Source: Ramazzottius varieornatus (lineage: Eukaryota > Tardigrada > Eutardigrada > Parachela > Ramazzottiidae). From it: DNA of 64,000 bases. How positions within the stretch are numbered: the stretch's first letter is position 1; each line of letters opens with the position of its first letter. The translations under genes were made by a program, and so were the position numbers. Positions 52,981-63,965 of this stretch are shown here, in pieces. The stretch covers positions 803,347-867,346 of the forward strand of contig BDGG01000009.1 in the NCBI GenBank assembly GCA_001949185.1. The letters are read 5' to 3'. The notes beneath the pieces were generated by a model. That model did no database searches, had not been told where the DNA came from, and saw only the letters and a program-made list of their open reading frames with translations.

Positions 52981-55900
52981 ATGGTCCCAATGGAGCCTCG
53001 CTTCGGACAAGAAGAAGGCGACGGAAACGACGTATTTGGTTATGAAGATTGCCCCAGCGACTCGCGCATATCTTCCAGTTATTCCCTGCTATCATCCCCG
53101 ACGCATCCAAATGTTTCGCCATCCCAGCTGATCCATGACCGTCATAAACCAGACCTTTTACAACGCGTGACAAGGGAAGCCAGCGATGCTAATTCGCCAA
53201 ACGAAGTGGAGCAGAACGACGACTTGATTTCGTTAATTCGACAACTTGAATCGGAACGGTATGTGCCTCCAGTTCCCTTTCCGCGTAACTTCGTTACTGT
53301 TTTTTGCTCTCGATGGTATTCGGAAAACGCATCTTTGAGGGAGGTGTTCATGGAAGAGGGTTAAAACCATGGCTGGGATATCTTTTCCGGTTGATTCTTT
53401 AATGATGACTAATTGACGATGGGGAAAGAAAACGATGCCTCTTTCCTCGCAAGCAACGTTATGTATCGGTTGCACGGTCCTTCCATGCCGGATCTTGCAT
53501 GTTGATGGAGGTGACATAGCCTGGCCAAATGGTTTCTATTGATTTGTGCCGGAAGAGATAAGAGGAGCGCTAAAAATTCATTATTGTCAAGTGGATTTAT
53601 CCTGGCAGCTAGGGACCTTTTGACTTGCAAACTCATCGATCTAGCTTCCGTTCCATCGATCCCAGCCACTTATATTTCCCCTTCTCCCATCTTCCACACA
53701 GTTGACTAATCGAACCTAATGGAGTGAAGAAAATTACTAGCGCTTTTTGCACGTTATAAATAATGTATCCATTTCGTTGATTATAAAAAACCCAAAAGTT
53801 TAATAATGTTGTAGTGGTCTCATCCACAGCATACAGCAAGTTTTCTACGCTTGAAGGTGGAGATTGCGAAATATCAGAAACAAATCTCAGTAGGCGGGCT
53901 TTATCAGAATCTATCCCTAAGCTTGATTGGCCGTTTTCTTAATTAGAATTAATCCATTAGTTGTTCTTTTGCACTGGTGCGAGATTACGATAGTGGACAT
54001 TAGGACCGCCCACTGTGTTGTGATCCAATATGAATGCATTAATTTTGAGTTACCCAAATTAGTTCTTTCCGGTGCTTGTGGGTGAATAGCCCTGAAGTGT
54101 CGCACTTATCCTGGATACCTCCACCTGAACTCGTTATTGATTTTTAATTTGAGCAATCTTGATCTGTGTCAGAGCCAATTTTAGCCTGGGCTTGTTCTCA
54201 TTTGCAGGTATGATTTGCTGCTGAGCGAGAGGGCCTACCAAAACAGAAGCAAGACCGACACTGGGGAAAACAGTCCAACAAGTCTCCTTTCTCCAAGGTC
54301 CATAACGATCGCTGGATCGCGCGGTGCGTCTGGAGGAGGAGGAGGGGAAACCTCGAGTACAGCAAAGAATAAAAGAAGTGGAAAGTCTTCAGCGCGTCGC
54401 CTCAATCGAATCTGTCAAATTGACAGAGAAGTAAAACAGCTTTCGCACTTGTTGGAGATGCAAGAGGTTCGTCGAGTGATTTATGCTTTTTACAATGCTC
54501 GCTCTTGCTTGCTGCATTGGTCTTTGAACTTGGTATCTCACACAATCGAATTTGGTGTTTTTATAGCGTGAGAGGAATAGAGCGATCATGGCGAAGATAA
54601 CTTCGGGAACAACGACGACGGCAACCCCTTCGCAGCTCCCTGCTCAGAAATCCCACCCCGCTCATCACGATCTCGCATTTCACAGCGCTCTTGATGTCCG
54701 CTCAGCGAACCAAGCTCAAAAAGTGTCCATTGGCCGACCAATGCTGCTTCTCCACAGACAGGTTTGTACAACCGGAAATGAGTTTGCAGAACTTGGAAAT
54801 CGTTTTTCCTGGTGGCGCACGCTTTCGGCTGATTACACCCGTAATGTGCGCCACCTGGGAAAACAACAGACCTTGACCAGATTGTTTTCCAAGTGCGCAC
54901 GACGTCAGCTAACTGCACCGTAAAAGTGCGCCAGTTTGAAAAGCAATTTTGTTGGGAAGTTTTTTTGCCGAATCAGATCCTCAAATGGATTCTGGAAATA
55001 TGTTTTGAACTGTGGATTAAGACTAGTGTGCTATTTCTTGTAGGACCAACTGCTGGCGACGTTGTCGTCGTTGTTCGAGGTGGACAAGCATCGAATGGTG
55101 CAGATCCTGTTGGATCACTGTTCGTCGCGCGAGCAGTGTTTCCTGCTATACCAGCAGAACATTTTCCCAGTTGTGATACGTCTAATCCACGATCCGTCGT
55201 GTGGAATTAGCGAAAGCCCGCGTGAGGTTCGTATGAAAGCGGGTCAAGTGCTCGATTTACTGGTGAACTGCCAAACGGAAGACAAACGCGGACGGCGTGA
55301 AAGAGCGGTGCTTGACTGGCTGCAAAAGATTCGCACCTATAACGATTTATTGATCAACTCTAACCACGATGTTTGCTCCACAGGTAAACACACTCGAAAG
55401 AGTATTACACTACAGCATACTGAGAATCTTGAAGAATCTGAATGCAGTTTTGTGGAAAAAAATCGAATAATTAACCGGTGAATTTTCAGTTTCGTAGTGA
55501 ACGAAATTCGTAACTAATGAAGTGTGGTTAGATGGGTTCGTCAAAATTTAGAAAATCGAAAAATATGGTAAAACTTTAGAAACGACTTTTCCGGCAAATT
55601 TTTATTTTTGTGCTGTATTTTTCAGTACATTGGGAAACGGCAAAGATGGAGCTTTACAATGCCCTGCTGAGCTTGCGCAAGTTCTCATCGGGTGACGAGT
55701 ATCGCCAGTGCATCTGCTTCCTGGGTGGCCTTCCGACAGTAGCCGAGCTCTTACAGTGCGATTTCCAGAAGTTTGGTGACAGTCCCGACACGGATCATTC
55801 GGAGATGCGGGTGTGTGCCTGCATGATCCTGACCAACCTGACGTTTGGTGATGGCGTCAACAAGGCTCTGCTCTGTTCCTCCCCGTCTTTTCTGCAATGT

Positions 55901-58900
55901 CTTACTAGTCTCCTTCGTGCCTCTAGCGAAGAACTGCGCTGGAATGTCGCAGCCGTGATACGCAACATCAGCTGGCGAGCTGACGTGGCCAGCAAGCACG
56001 CCTTACGCGAAGCCAAAGTACGTATGGATTTATGGACGCTCGGCAAACAAACTCGTCTAGAACGCTTTTCTGAGTGACGCACTCTTTCATCTGATAACAC
56101 AAACAACATGCGCCACTTCAACAAACGCTACCCGATTGGTTCCCTAAGTGGCGCATGTTATCTGTAATTTTGGCTGAAAGCTGCGCTACTCTGAAAGCTA
56201 CTTTTGCCGAGCCCATAAATTATTTAGAGAAAATTTAAGACTTGAATTGAGTCGTTCTACCATGTCGAAATGTAAATGGTTCCGAGGGACTGGAAAACAG
56301 CATCAGAATGATTCCATTAGAACGAAGTTCAAAGAACAAGTCAACAGAGTATGCGCGGATGTCGTTTATCGGTATACTCGAGCAGTAGGATATGTAAGGG
56401 GCGCAAGTGTATGCAGGTTTATGCAATTCTGCGCCTTGTTCTAACCGACTTCCCAAATGGATTTTGCAACATCACGCCTTCTTCCAGATGGTAGTTCCGC
56501 TTCTCCGCGCCGCAATGGAAACCAATTCGGAAACGGCGCAGAAAGTATTCCTATCGGCATTGGCCAACTTGTCGGCGCACAACGATGAGAACCGGCAGGC
56601 GATCTGTTCATTTGACGGCGGCTTGGCCTTCCTAGTAAACCGCCTGTCATATGAAAGTCCTTCGCACAACCAAAGCGTGGTGGAGTTTGCTGGCGGCACC
56701 CTCAGAAGTGTTTCATGGTTGGTTTGTTCTTGAGCAAATAGATGATATTTCGGGTGTTTACGGTCGATATACCTTACTTTATTGCTTTCGATATCACATT
56801 GCGTGGGTTCTTTACTTCTTTTACGTCCATGTTTTCCTGGAAATTTCCATTCTAACGTTTTCAAGAACCTACTTTTTTTATTTTTGTTTCGAATGATTTG
56901 TATTTCGTGGTTCATTGGGAGTTCGGCGAACGAAATCGGCCAGTCTGTTTTCCCAAGTGACGCACGTTGTCAGGGTGTTTGGCTGGTACCATGCGCTACT
57001 TGAAAGAAAAGGTCTTGCCGATCTTCCAGTCAGCTCTTGTACTTTGTTACAATATATTTTTTAGCAGTGATTTCGTTATTAATATGTCGGAATTCAAGCT
57101 GACACCTTTCTTGCTTTTGCAGTGTGATCGCACTCCGTCCCGAGTACCGGCAGATCCTCCGCGAGAATAACTGCCTAAAGATCCTCGTCAGCCACCTGAG
57201 GTCCCCGGTACCAGCCTGGACAACCAACGCCTGCGCCATTCTGTGGAACCTTTCCGCACGCTGCGTAGAAGACCAGCAGCTGTTGTTCGACTTGGGGGCG
57301 GTGCCTTTACTGGAAAGCCTGTCCAAGAGTAGGAACAACGAAGGTGTGGCCATAAGTAGTGCCAAAGCAGTGAGAAACCTGCGTAATGCTGAGACCATGG
57401 GGCTGATAGCCACGTCGAGTAGCAGAGGTGCCGGAAGGACCTTTGGCAGTAACGTACCTTCGCGGAGGGCAAGGAACAGTCGACGTCCCGTGGGAAATCA
57501 TGAGGCGCAGATTCATTCAGCTGACAGTATCCAGACGGATGAGTTCGACAGTGACGAGTCACCCGAAAGGATGGTCTCCATGTCGGTACCAGCCAGTCCG
57601 CTGGTTTCAAACCGCTTCGTAAAGGTAAGTTAGATGTTACCATCCAGAGAGAACATGATACAAAATTGTCGAGCAATGAATCTACCCCGTTTCCCGTCTC
57701 AAGTGGCGCACGCTCTCAGCCAGTACGGCTGGATACGTGCGCCACTTGGGGAGACAGACTAAAAGATTGTTTTCCCAAGTGGCGCACGTTTTCGGTCTTT
57801 TTGGTATAGAGTTTGCGCCACTTGAGAAAGATGGTCTGCGTAAAATCGTTCGTCGACGTCTTAGATATTTCATAGGCAGGTAAAACTTCCAGTGTCTTAG
57901 CAGTGATTATAAGGGTGTGATATCCCCAAGATGGAATGTTTCTGGAATCTCCGCGTTGAATGGACATTGAACTGTCTTTTAGAGAAGTCTTCTTTTTTCA
58001 GCCTCACATTGCAGTAAAGATGAATGGTCCGCCGGAGCAGAGCAACGGAGCCTTCTTTGCCGGTTCGCATCACTCTCGATCCACGCAACGCCCCACGAAG
58101 GAAGACCTGCAGGCTTCTTTCGTTGACCGGTGCCACTCTCCGCCGGTCAGTCTACCCAACACCCACAGCACAGTCCGACTTCAGAGTGAGCATTCAGCGT
58201 CGCAGTCGCACACTTCCAGCAATGGCTGGTCCATCTCATCGCACCACAATCAGTATTCTTCTTCGTCGGTCTTCAACCAGTATACCGAACCTTCAGCGGA
58301 AGACCTTTGGCCTAAAGTGAGCTCCAGTCACATGGTCCCGTCCTACCTGTACTCCAATAGCTTGGGCACTCAGCTGGAAGACGATGGAAAGAAATACTTC
58401 GTGGCACCTGAAGGGGACGACTTCGATCCGGAGAATCAAGACACGATCAAACAATACAACACCGAAGGTACCAGGAAATGTACACGTAATACTTGTCGAG
58501 CTCTGTGACTTCACAGACACATTGGCTTGTCGACGAACCCTTATCGTGTTTCTCTCGCTTGTTATTTTATCCTTATTGAAGTACGGTACAGCACTCAGTA
58601 GCTTGCACACGGTTTCATTCGAACACCATCGGACTACGCGGCAGTCGTGCTGGGAAAGTACTAAGTTCATTACGCTCGCGCACGATGTAATCGAAAGACA
58701 ATGATACTGTGCGCGAGTCGGGCTGGGAGGAACTCGATAGCTTTTTTTCTGGCTTGCTGTATCCATCAGTTCGGGCCTTTGAAACATTTCTTGTGTTATA
58801 GGTACGCCGCAGTTTAGCACGAATGTTTCGACCTGCGATCTGCGCAGTGTCATGACAGAGAAGCCCCTTTTCCCCTTCAAGCCGAGAGAGCCGATGCTGA

Positions 58901-61900
58901 TGCCGTCGGTGCCTGTCAGACCTCCATTGGTCCTGCCGAAACCCGCACATCCTGTCGTATTGTCCACGATGGCATCCATGATGGTCTCTCGCTCATCCAC
59001 CCCAAGTGGTATGAGCGAGGTGGACTTGGTGTTCAACGATGTCGATAGCATTACGGAGCGGCAGTCAGTCTACAGTGAGATTAGTCGGCGACCCAGCGAA
59101 GCCGTCTCTCCCAGCGAAATTCCTGCTTCGCCCTCTCTGATGCGCCCGACCTCGAGGAACAAGCGGAGAATCCTGCCGGCGCCGCCCGTAGAACCTAAAG
59201 AACCCTCGCCACCTCCGCCGCAACCGGTCGCCAGTGACCAGGAAGAAGAAAGGAAAGCGAACGCCATCCCAAGTGAAGGTACGCCAATCATTTTCCTAAG
59301 CGGCGCACGTTTGCCGTGCTGTTGCCTGGTAGTGTGCGCCACTTGATGAAAGGTGCTTGTCAAGTTTGCTGCAACAGTCTTTCGGTCAGTTATTTCAAGG
59401 TCTTGTCCTTCGTTTTTTAGAGTCAAAGGCCGAAGAAGAACCCAGCTCGAAAATACCACCGGCGGATGAGAGTGAGCCGAATACGAAGGAAGAGGAAAAG
59501 ACTGGTGAGTATGAGGCGGAAGAAGACGATATGCTGAGTAAGCTGATCGATATGGGCATGAAGAACTCCTCCAATACGGGAAGCTGGAAGCGAAGCTCGA
59601 AGAATAAGAAGCTGTCGATCGCTCCGACAGCTAAGTTAGACACGGGGACGAGCCTCACCAACGGAACTGCGGTCAGTACGCCAAAAGTCGCCAGTCCGCC
59701 GGTCAGTGCGAGCCAGCCAGTCTCTGGATTCCTGGAAGGCTCGCCATCGAAAGGGTCACCGATCCTCGACACGGTCAAGATCTTCTCGAACGAAGGTAAG
59801 TCGTAATACCAGTTCGTTTAGCGTTCTTCTCCGGAGCATTTCAGTAAATTGTTGGGTACTTTATTATTACAGGAATGTCTTCGGCAACGTCGATGAACAG
59901 CTTGGCCTTCTCCGTCATGTCCATGGAGGAAATCAAGCCGAACTGGGGCTTCTCACCTCCACCTCACCCTACCCTCACACCGACATCGAGCTCAGCCCCA
60001 GCCGTTTCAGCAGACAACTTTCCAGCTCAAGGCGCTTCCACTAGCAAGGACCAAGCAGTACCACCCGACCAGTCCGAAGCCACACTTCCAAAGGAAGGAC
60101 TCACCCCATCTGGCTTTCCAGACGCAAGCGATGGCCAACAGGTGGATGAAGCAACTACAGACCAGCAGGTACGAAGGGAGCAGCAACGAAAGCCACTGTC
60201 GGAAATGCGCCTTCCTTCCGAGACGTCCTTCAAGTGGCCTCAACCACCGCTGAACTTCCCTCATCCAACTTCACCTCGTGGTCCAGCAGTCCCTCCTCGC
60301 ACTTCTTCCGTCCAGTCTTCCACCCAGTCCACCCCGACGAACCCCAAAGAGACCAGAGAAACAGTCGATAGACTTGATCATGTCAATGTACTTTCTGAGA
60401 TAACTGAGAAACAGTCTGTGAGCTCTGTGGAAAACGTGGCGTCGAGCGATGTTCCACCACCAGTTCCCCCTCCGTTAATCTCATACAAAGAGAAAGAGGT
60501 CTCGGAAGATTCGGCTTGTGTCGTGCAAGACTTTGACGACGACGTGGCGGACTTGTTGACGGACTGTATCTACTCGGTGCTTCCCACTCATGCAGCTTCG
60601 TCCAAGAGAGAACACAAGTCGTCGGGGTTAGGCCGCAAGTCGGGTACCAGTAGTCGTGAAGCCAAGCACGGGGACTCTGACAAAGCCAATCCTCCTTCCG
60701 AACGAAAACTTAGAATTCAGAATTCGGTCGTGTCGCGGGGCAAGAGTGACAAGCTGATGAATGGACAAGTCGCCAGCGCCGAACACCAAGGTGAAAATTC
60801 GTACCTGTATAGATTCAAAAAATCTCTGAAGAAAAATCAAGTTCAAATTTATCGACAGAGGGTGTTTTTCCCAAGTGGCGCATACTTTTGGTCAATAACA
60901 CTGAAAGCGTGCGCCACTTTGGAAAGCAATCAGACTCGGCAAGATCGTTTTTCCAATTGGCGCACGATTTCTTAGCGAATAACACTGTTAGCGTGCGCAA
61001 CTCGGGAAACTAATCTTGTCCAGTTTGAACCTGCTGCGCTCTGGGTTACCGAAAGTTTCTTGGTGTTTTCTCAGAGGGAGAAAGATCAAGTTCCCATCCA
61101 CCACCGCGTTCCCAGTCGTTCGATATAACGGCAATCAAGAACGACGCGCAACACGCTGCGCCATTCAAACCAAGCAAGGAAAGGCTCCGTCTGCCGTTGA
61201 CTCTGCCCAACTGCGAGACACAAGTACAGCAGCAAGTTAACCAGCAGCACCCAGAAACCTCCAGCAAGGTGGCAGTTATCTGGGTAGAGCAGGCTCAGAC
61301 TCAGAGCAGTACATACTACGAAGGTGTCCAGAACGGTGGCGGGGCCCTGAAGAGCTCGAAAGAAGTTCCGTCCCCCTACATGGACTTTGACCAGATTAGT
61401 CTGATCGAGTCCGGTCTGGCCTCGAGGTTCTCCACGTCGGAGATGTCGGGGGATGACGATGTACCGCAGTCTTCATCAAGAGTCCCGAGGAAGCACGCTC
61501 GCATAGTCAAGCCTGCCACCAAGCCAGAACCGCGCAGCTTGAACGAGGGACTGAGCAAGTTGGAGCAACCGGTGAAGAAGGTCCGCGGTCGAGGCGGACA
61601 TCGATCGCACTCAGCTGCTCATGTCGACCTTCCTGGACCAATCAACACTATCTACGCAACCGGTAACAAACTCTGACAACCGACTGTAAAGCATTAAATC
61701 CAAAAAATTGTTGGATTAAAAAATACATCGAAAAAAATGAAAACTATCGTTCCGATAATTGTTTCATGGCTTGAAAGCTCGGTAGACAAATTGACCAAGA
61801 TTGTTTTCCCTAGTGCCGCAGGCTTTCTGCTAATAGTACCGACAACGCGCGTCACTTTGGCAAACAACCCTCAACGAGATCGTTTTCCCAAGTGGTGCAC

Positions 61901-63000
61901 GTTTCCGGTGTTATTATGTGGAGCCGTGCGCCACTTGGAAACCTGTCGCTGTCGAGTTTGTCTGGGTCTCGGCTCAATAAAGCTGTATCGGATGGTAACC
62001 CTAATCTTTTGCTCTTCCGATAGGTATGTATTCTCCCAAGAAAGAACCAGAACCCGACTATAACGCCATGGCCGCGTCCCACAGAAAGACGGTCGACGCC
62101 GAAGTACTTCCCGTGCCTTCGCGACTGCTGAAGCAGGGAACCTTCACGAAGGATCGATCTAACGGAATGGCCATACCTTGGATCGTTCCCGAAAACGACC
62201 TCACTGCCCAAGCAGCTATCGTAAGATGGAATGTCGGCAAAAGAATTTACCCAGATCGTTTTCTCAAGTGGCGCACGTTTCCATTAGCTGAGAGCGTACC
62301 TCTCTTGGGAAAACGAGCTGGGTAAGTTCATTTGCCGACGTCGCAGATCTTTCTTCGCCTTTCTGCAGTTTTCCAGTGTTTCCCGCGCAGCTTATCAGGG
62401 AAATTTGGATGGTTTATTCGCATCGTCAATTTTTTATTACAGAGAAAAAGACACGCGAGCACGACTCGCGGTGAGAACATCACGTCATTCTCTCGGGAAG
62501 GTCCTCGCTCCCGATCAGCTCGTAGCGCCACCAATCTCGTTCGCTCAGCGTCAGGCCACAACCTGGCCGAACAGCTCAATGGGCTGTCGCTTCAACAAGC
62601 CGAGCGAAGTGTCCCTTCCGTCTCACCGAAAACCACCAAGTCTTCCAGCTCAAGCTCCAAATCCCCGACGAAGAAGTCCCAGCCTGTCGCCAGCAAGATC
62701 GCTTCTCTATGGCGCAAGCACGACAGCGACGCCAAGAAGAAGGAAGACAAGAAGACGGGTGAGAAAGAAAAGCATTCAGGTAACACTGTCGAGTCCAATG
62801 AAGGGAAGCCTGACGGAATCAAATCTCCGGCCTTATCGGAGAAGTTCCGGTCAAGTCGAGGCCTTCCGGGCTTCTTGTCACAACGCAAGTCAGCCACGCT
62901 ACCGAAGAAACTGAAGAATGGGTCGCCGGTCAAACTGACCAGCTATGAAGACCGGAAGAATAACGGTAACGGCTCGGTCCATCCCACAACGGCCGTTTAA
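52981..63000 (+). CDS. APC: Adenomatous polyposis coli (APC) homologue
   Basis: Scaffold of the beta-catenin destruction complex and a microtubule regulator. Fourteen in-phase exons: 52981-53258, 54208-54466, 54567-54761, 55044-55383, 55626-56017, 56488-56717, 57123-57624, 58002-58467, 58802-59278, 59421-59795, 59873-60790, 61075-61662, 62024-62220, 62443-63000; about 1,920 residues. A short coiled coil (RICQIDREVKQLSHLLEMQE) precedes armadillo repeats over about residues 245-690: DKRGRRERAVLDWLQKIR, MILTNLTFGDGVNKALLC, VIRNISWRADVASK, LSALANLSAHNDENRQAIC, YRQILRENNCLKIL. Downstream, NTEGTPQFSTNVSTCDL resembles a 20-residue beta-catenin repeat, and DVADLLTDCIYSVLPT and DMLSKLIDMGM resemble its companion motif. 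A basic Ser-rich tail contains SKIASLW and ends TTAV, a class I PDZ ligand like the human terminus. Eight introns hold hairpin elements. Confidence 0.96.
54798..54972. mobile_element. GGCGCAC foldback element, 2 hairpins, APC intron 3
   Basis: Stems CTGGTGGCGCACG / GTGCGCCACCTGG and AAGTGCGCACG / GTGCGCCAGTTTG, both loops reversed. The first stem carries a matching change in both arms (CTGGTGG and CCACCTGG against the usual AAGTGG and CCACTTGG). Confidence 0.86.
56034..56216. mobile_element. GGCGCAC foldback element, 2 hairpins, APC intron 5
   Basis: CGCTCGGCAAACAAACTCG on the left. The first loop is reversed and the second forward. Right arm TACTTTTGCCGAGCCCATA, TA-flanked. Confidence 0.88.
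56918..57030. mobile_element. GGCGCAC foldback element, 1 hairpin, APC intron 6
   Basis: GGGAGTTCGGCGAACGAAATC on the left; stem AAGTGACGCACG / CATGCGCTACTTG; loop forward; right arm CTTGCCGATCTTCC. Confidence 0.87.
57690..57868. mobile_element. GGCGCAC foldback element, 2 hairpins, APC intron 7
   Basis: Two intact stems (AAGTGGCGCACG / GTGCGCCACTTGG). The first loop is reversed and the second forward. Right arm AAAATCGTTCGTCGACGTC. Confidence 0.88.
59282..59372. mobile_element. GGCGCAC foldback element, 1 hairpin, APC intron 9
   Basis: Stem TAAGCGGCGCACG / GTGTGCGCCACTTG, loop CGTGCTGTTGCCTGG forward. It starts within a few bases of the 5' splice site. The left outer arm is absent. Confidence 0.86.
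60850..61030. mobile_element. GGCGCAC foldback element, 2 hairpins, APC intron 11
   Basis: Two reversed-loop stems (GGTCAATAACACTG, AGCGAATAACACTG) joined by AGACTCGGCAAGATCGTTTT. The last stem arm is decayed to GTGCGCAACTCGG. Confidence 0.88.
61774..61976. mobile_element. GGCGCAC foldback element, 2 hairpins, APC intron 12
   Basis: AAGCTCGGTAGACAAATTGAC on the left. The first loop is reversed and the second forward (GGTGTTATTATGTGG). Right arm GTCGAGTTTGTCTGGGTCTC. Confidence 0.88.
62230..62342. mobile_element. GGCGCAC foldback element, 1 hairpin, APC intron 13
   Basis: ATGTCGGCAAAAGAATTTACC on the left; left stem AAGTGGCGCACG; loop shortened (CATTAGCTG); right stem decayed to GTACCTCTTGG; right arm TTCATTTGCCGACGTC. 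Confidence 0.85.
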
Positions 63001-63297
63001 TTCTGAGATAATGGATCAAAGTTTCGAACATTAAGTTTTATAACTGCCTTTGAGTTTTTATAATTTCTGCTTTGACGACAGCCAAGAGGTCTGTAAAGGG
63101 CTTTCCGGCCAGATGTTGTTAGAAAATTTTCTAGTGTTATCTGTTATTGTACCCAAGAGGGCTTCTGTTACGAAACCATGCATGATGTCGAGGAAGACGT
63201 TTTCTCTGAATTTTTGTTGTTGGTCAATTAATCTAAATAATAAACACAAATTTTCAGATTAGCTAGAACATGATTCTATGAAGTCTTGCAAGCGAGA

Positions 63298-63416
63298 GGT
63301 CGGCAAAACGAAACTCACAGGTTATCTCAAGCGGCGCACGGCTCCGGCTAGTAACAATGAAGGTGTGCATCACTAAGATGACGCTCTGGTAGATTTCTTT
63401 TACCGGCTTCCTCTGT
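63298..63416. mobile_element. GGCGCAC foldback element, 1 hairpin, intergenic
   Basis: GAGGTCGGCAAAACGAAACTC on the left; stem AAGCGGCGCACG / GTGTGCATCACT; loop reversed; right arm TTCTTTTACCGGCTTCCTC. Confidence 0.87.
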
Positions 63417-63965
63417 ACGTCCAGAAACTGGATTGAGACTGCTTTTGAGTATAGCTGCCATGATTATAATATCGTCCACTCATCAGCTAAAAATTAACGA
63501 ACCCAGACTGCATCTTTGCGGGAAAATCCGAGGTAAGAGGTACTGTTTTTCGTATCGAATAAGTAGTTTGTTTTGCGATATACCGGTAGTGCCGTAAAAT
63601 TATAAAATGGTTGTGCTCATAGGTTCAGTTTGCCGCCGTCTTCGCCCTGCATGATCCAGTATGCTGAAAGCCATCGCCGCCGTAGAGTTGGGTAAAGGGA
63701 GATCGTAGAAAGATGTGGGAATGAATGAAGGAGCACTTCGCTAGATCCCGAAGGTCTGCGCAGGTCACCGATCGAGGTCTTCATTGCAGGCTGGGACCGG
63801 AAGGTCAGCTGGACAGCATCTCTCCCAAAGTACTCAATATCAGGTACTTCTTAATGGCTATCGGCGATGTACAGTCGGGTATTATTGTTCCTCGATTCCG
63901 CACGCAGTCGCGACTACACAAAGTAAGAAACAGAAAATTGAAATTGCCATGGGATGTATTGGGAA

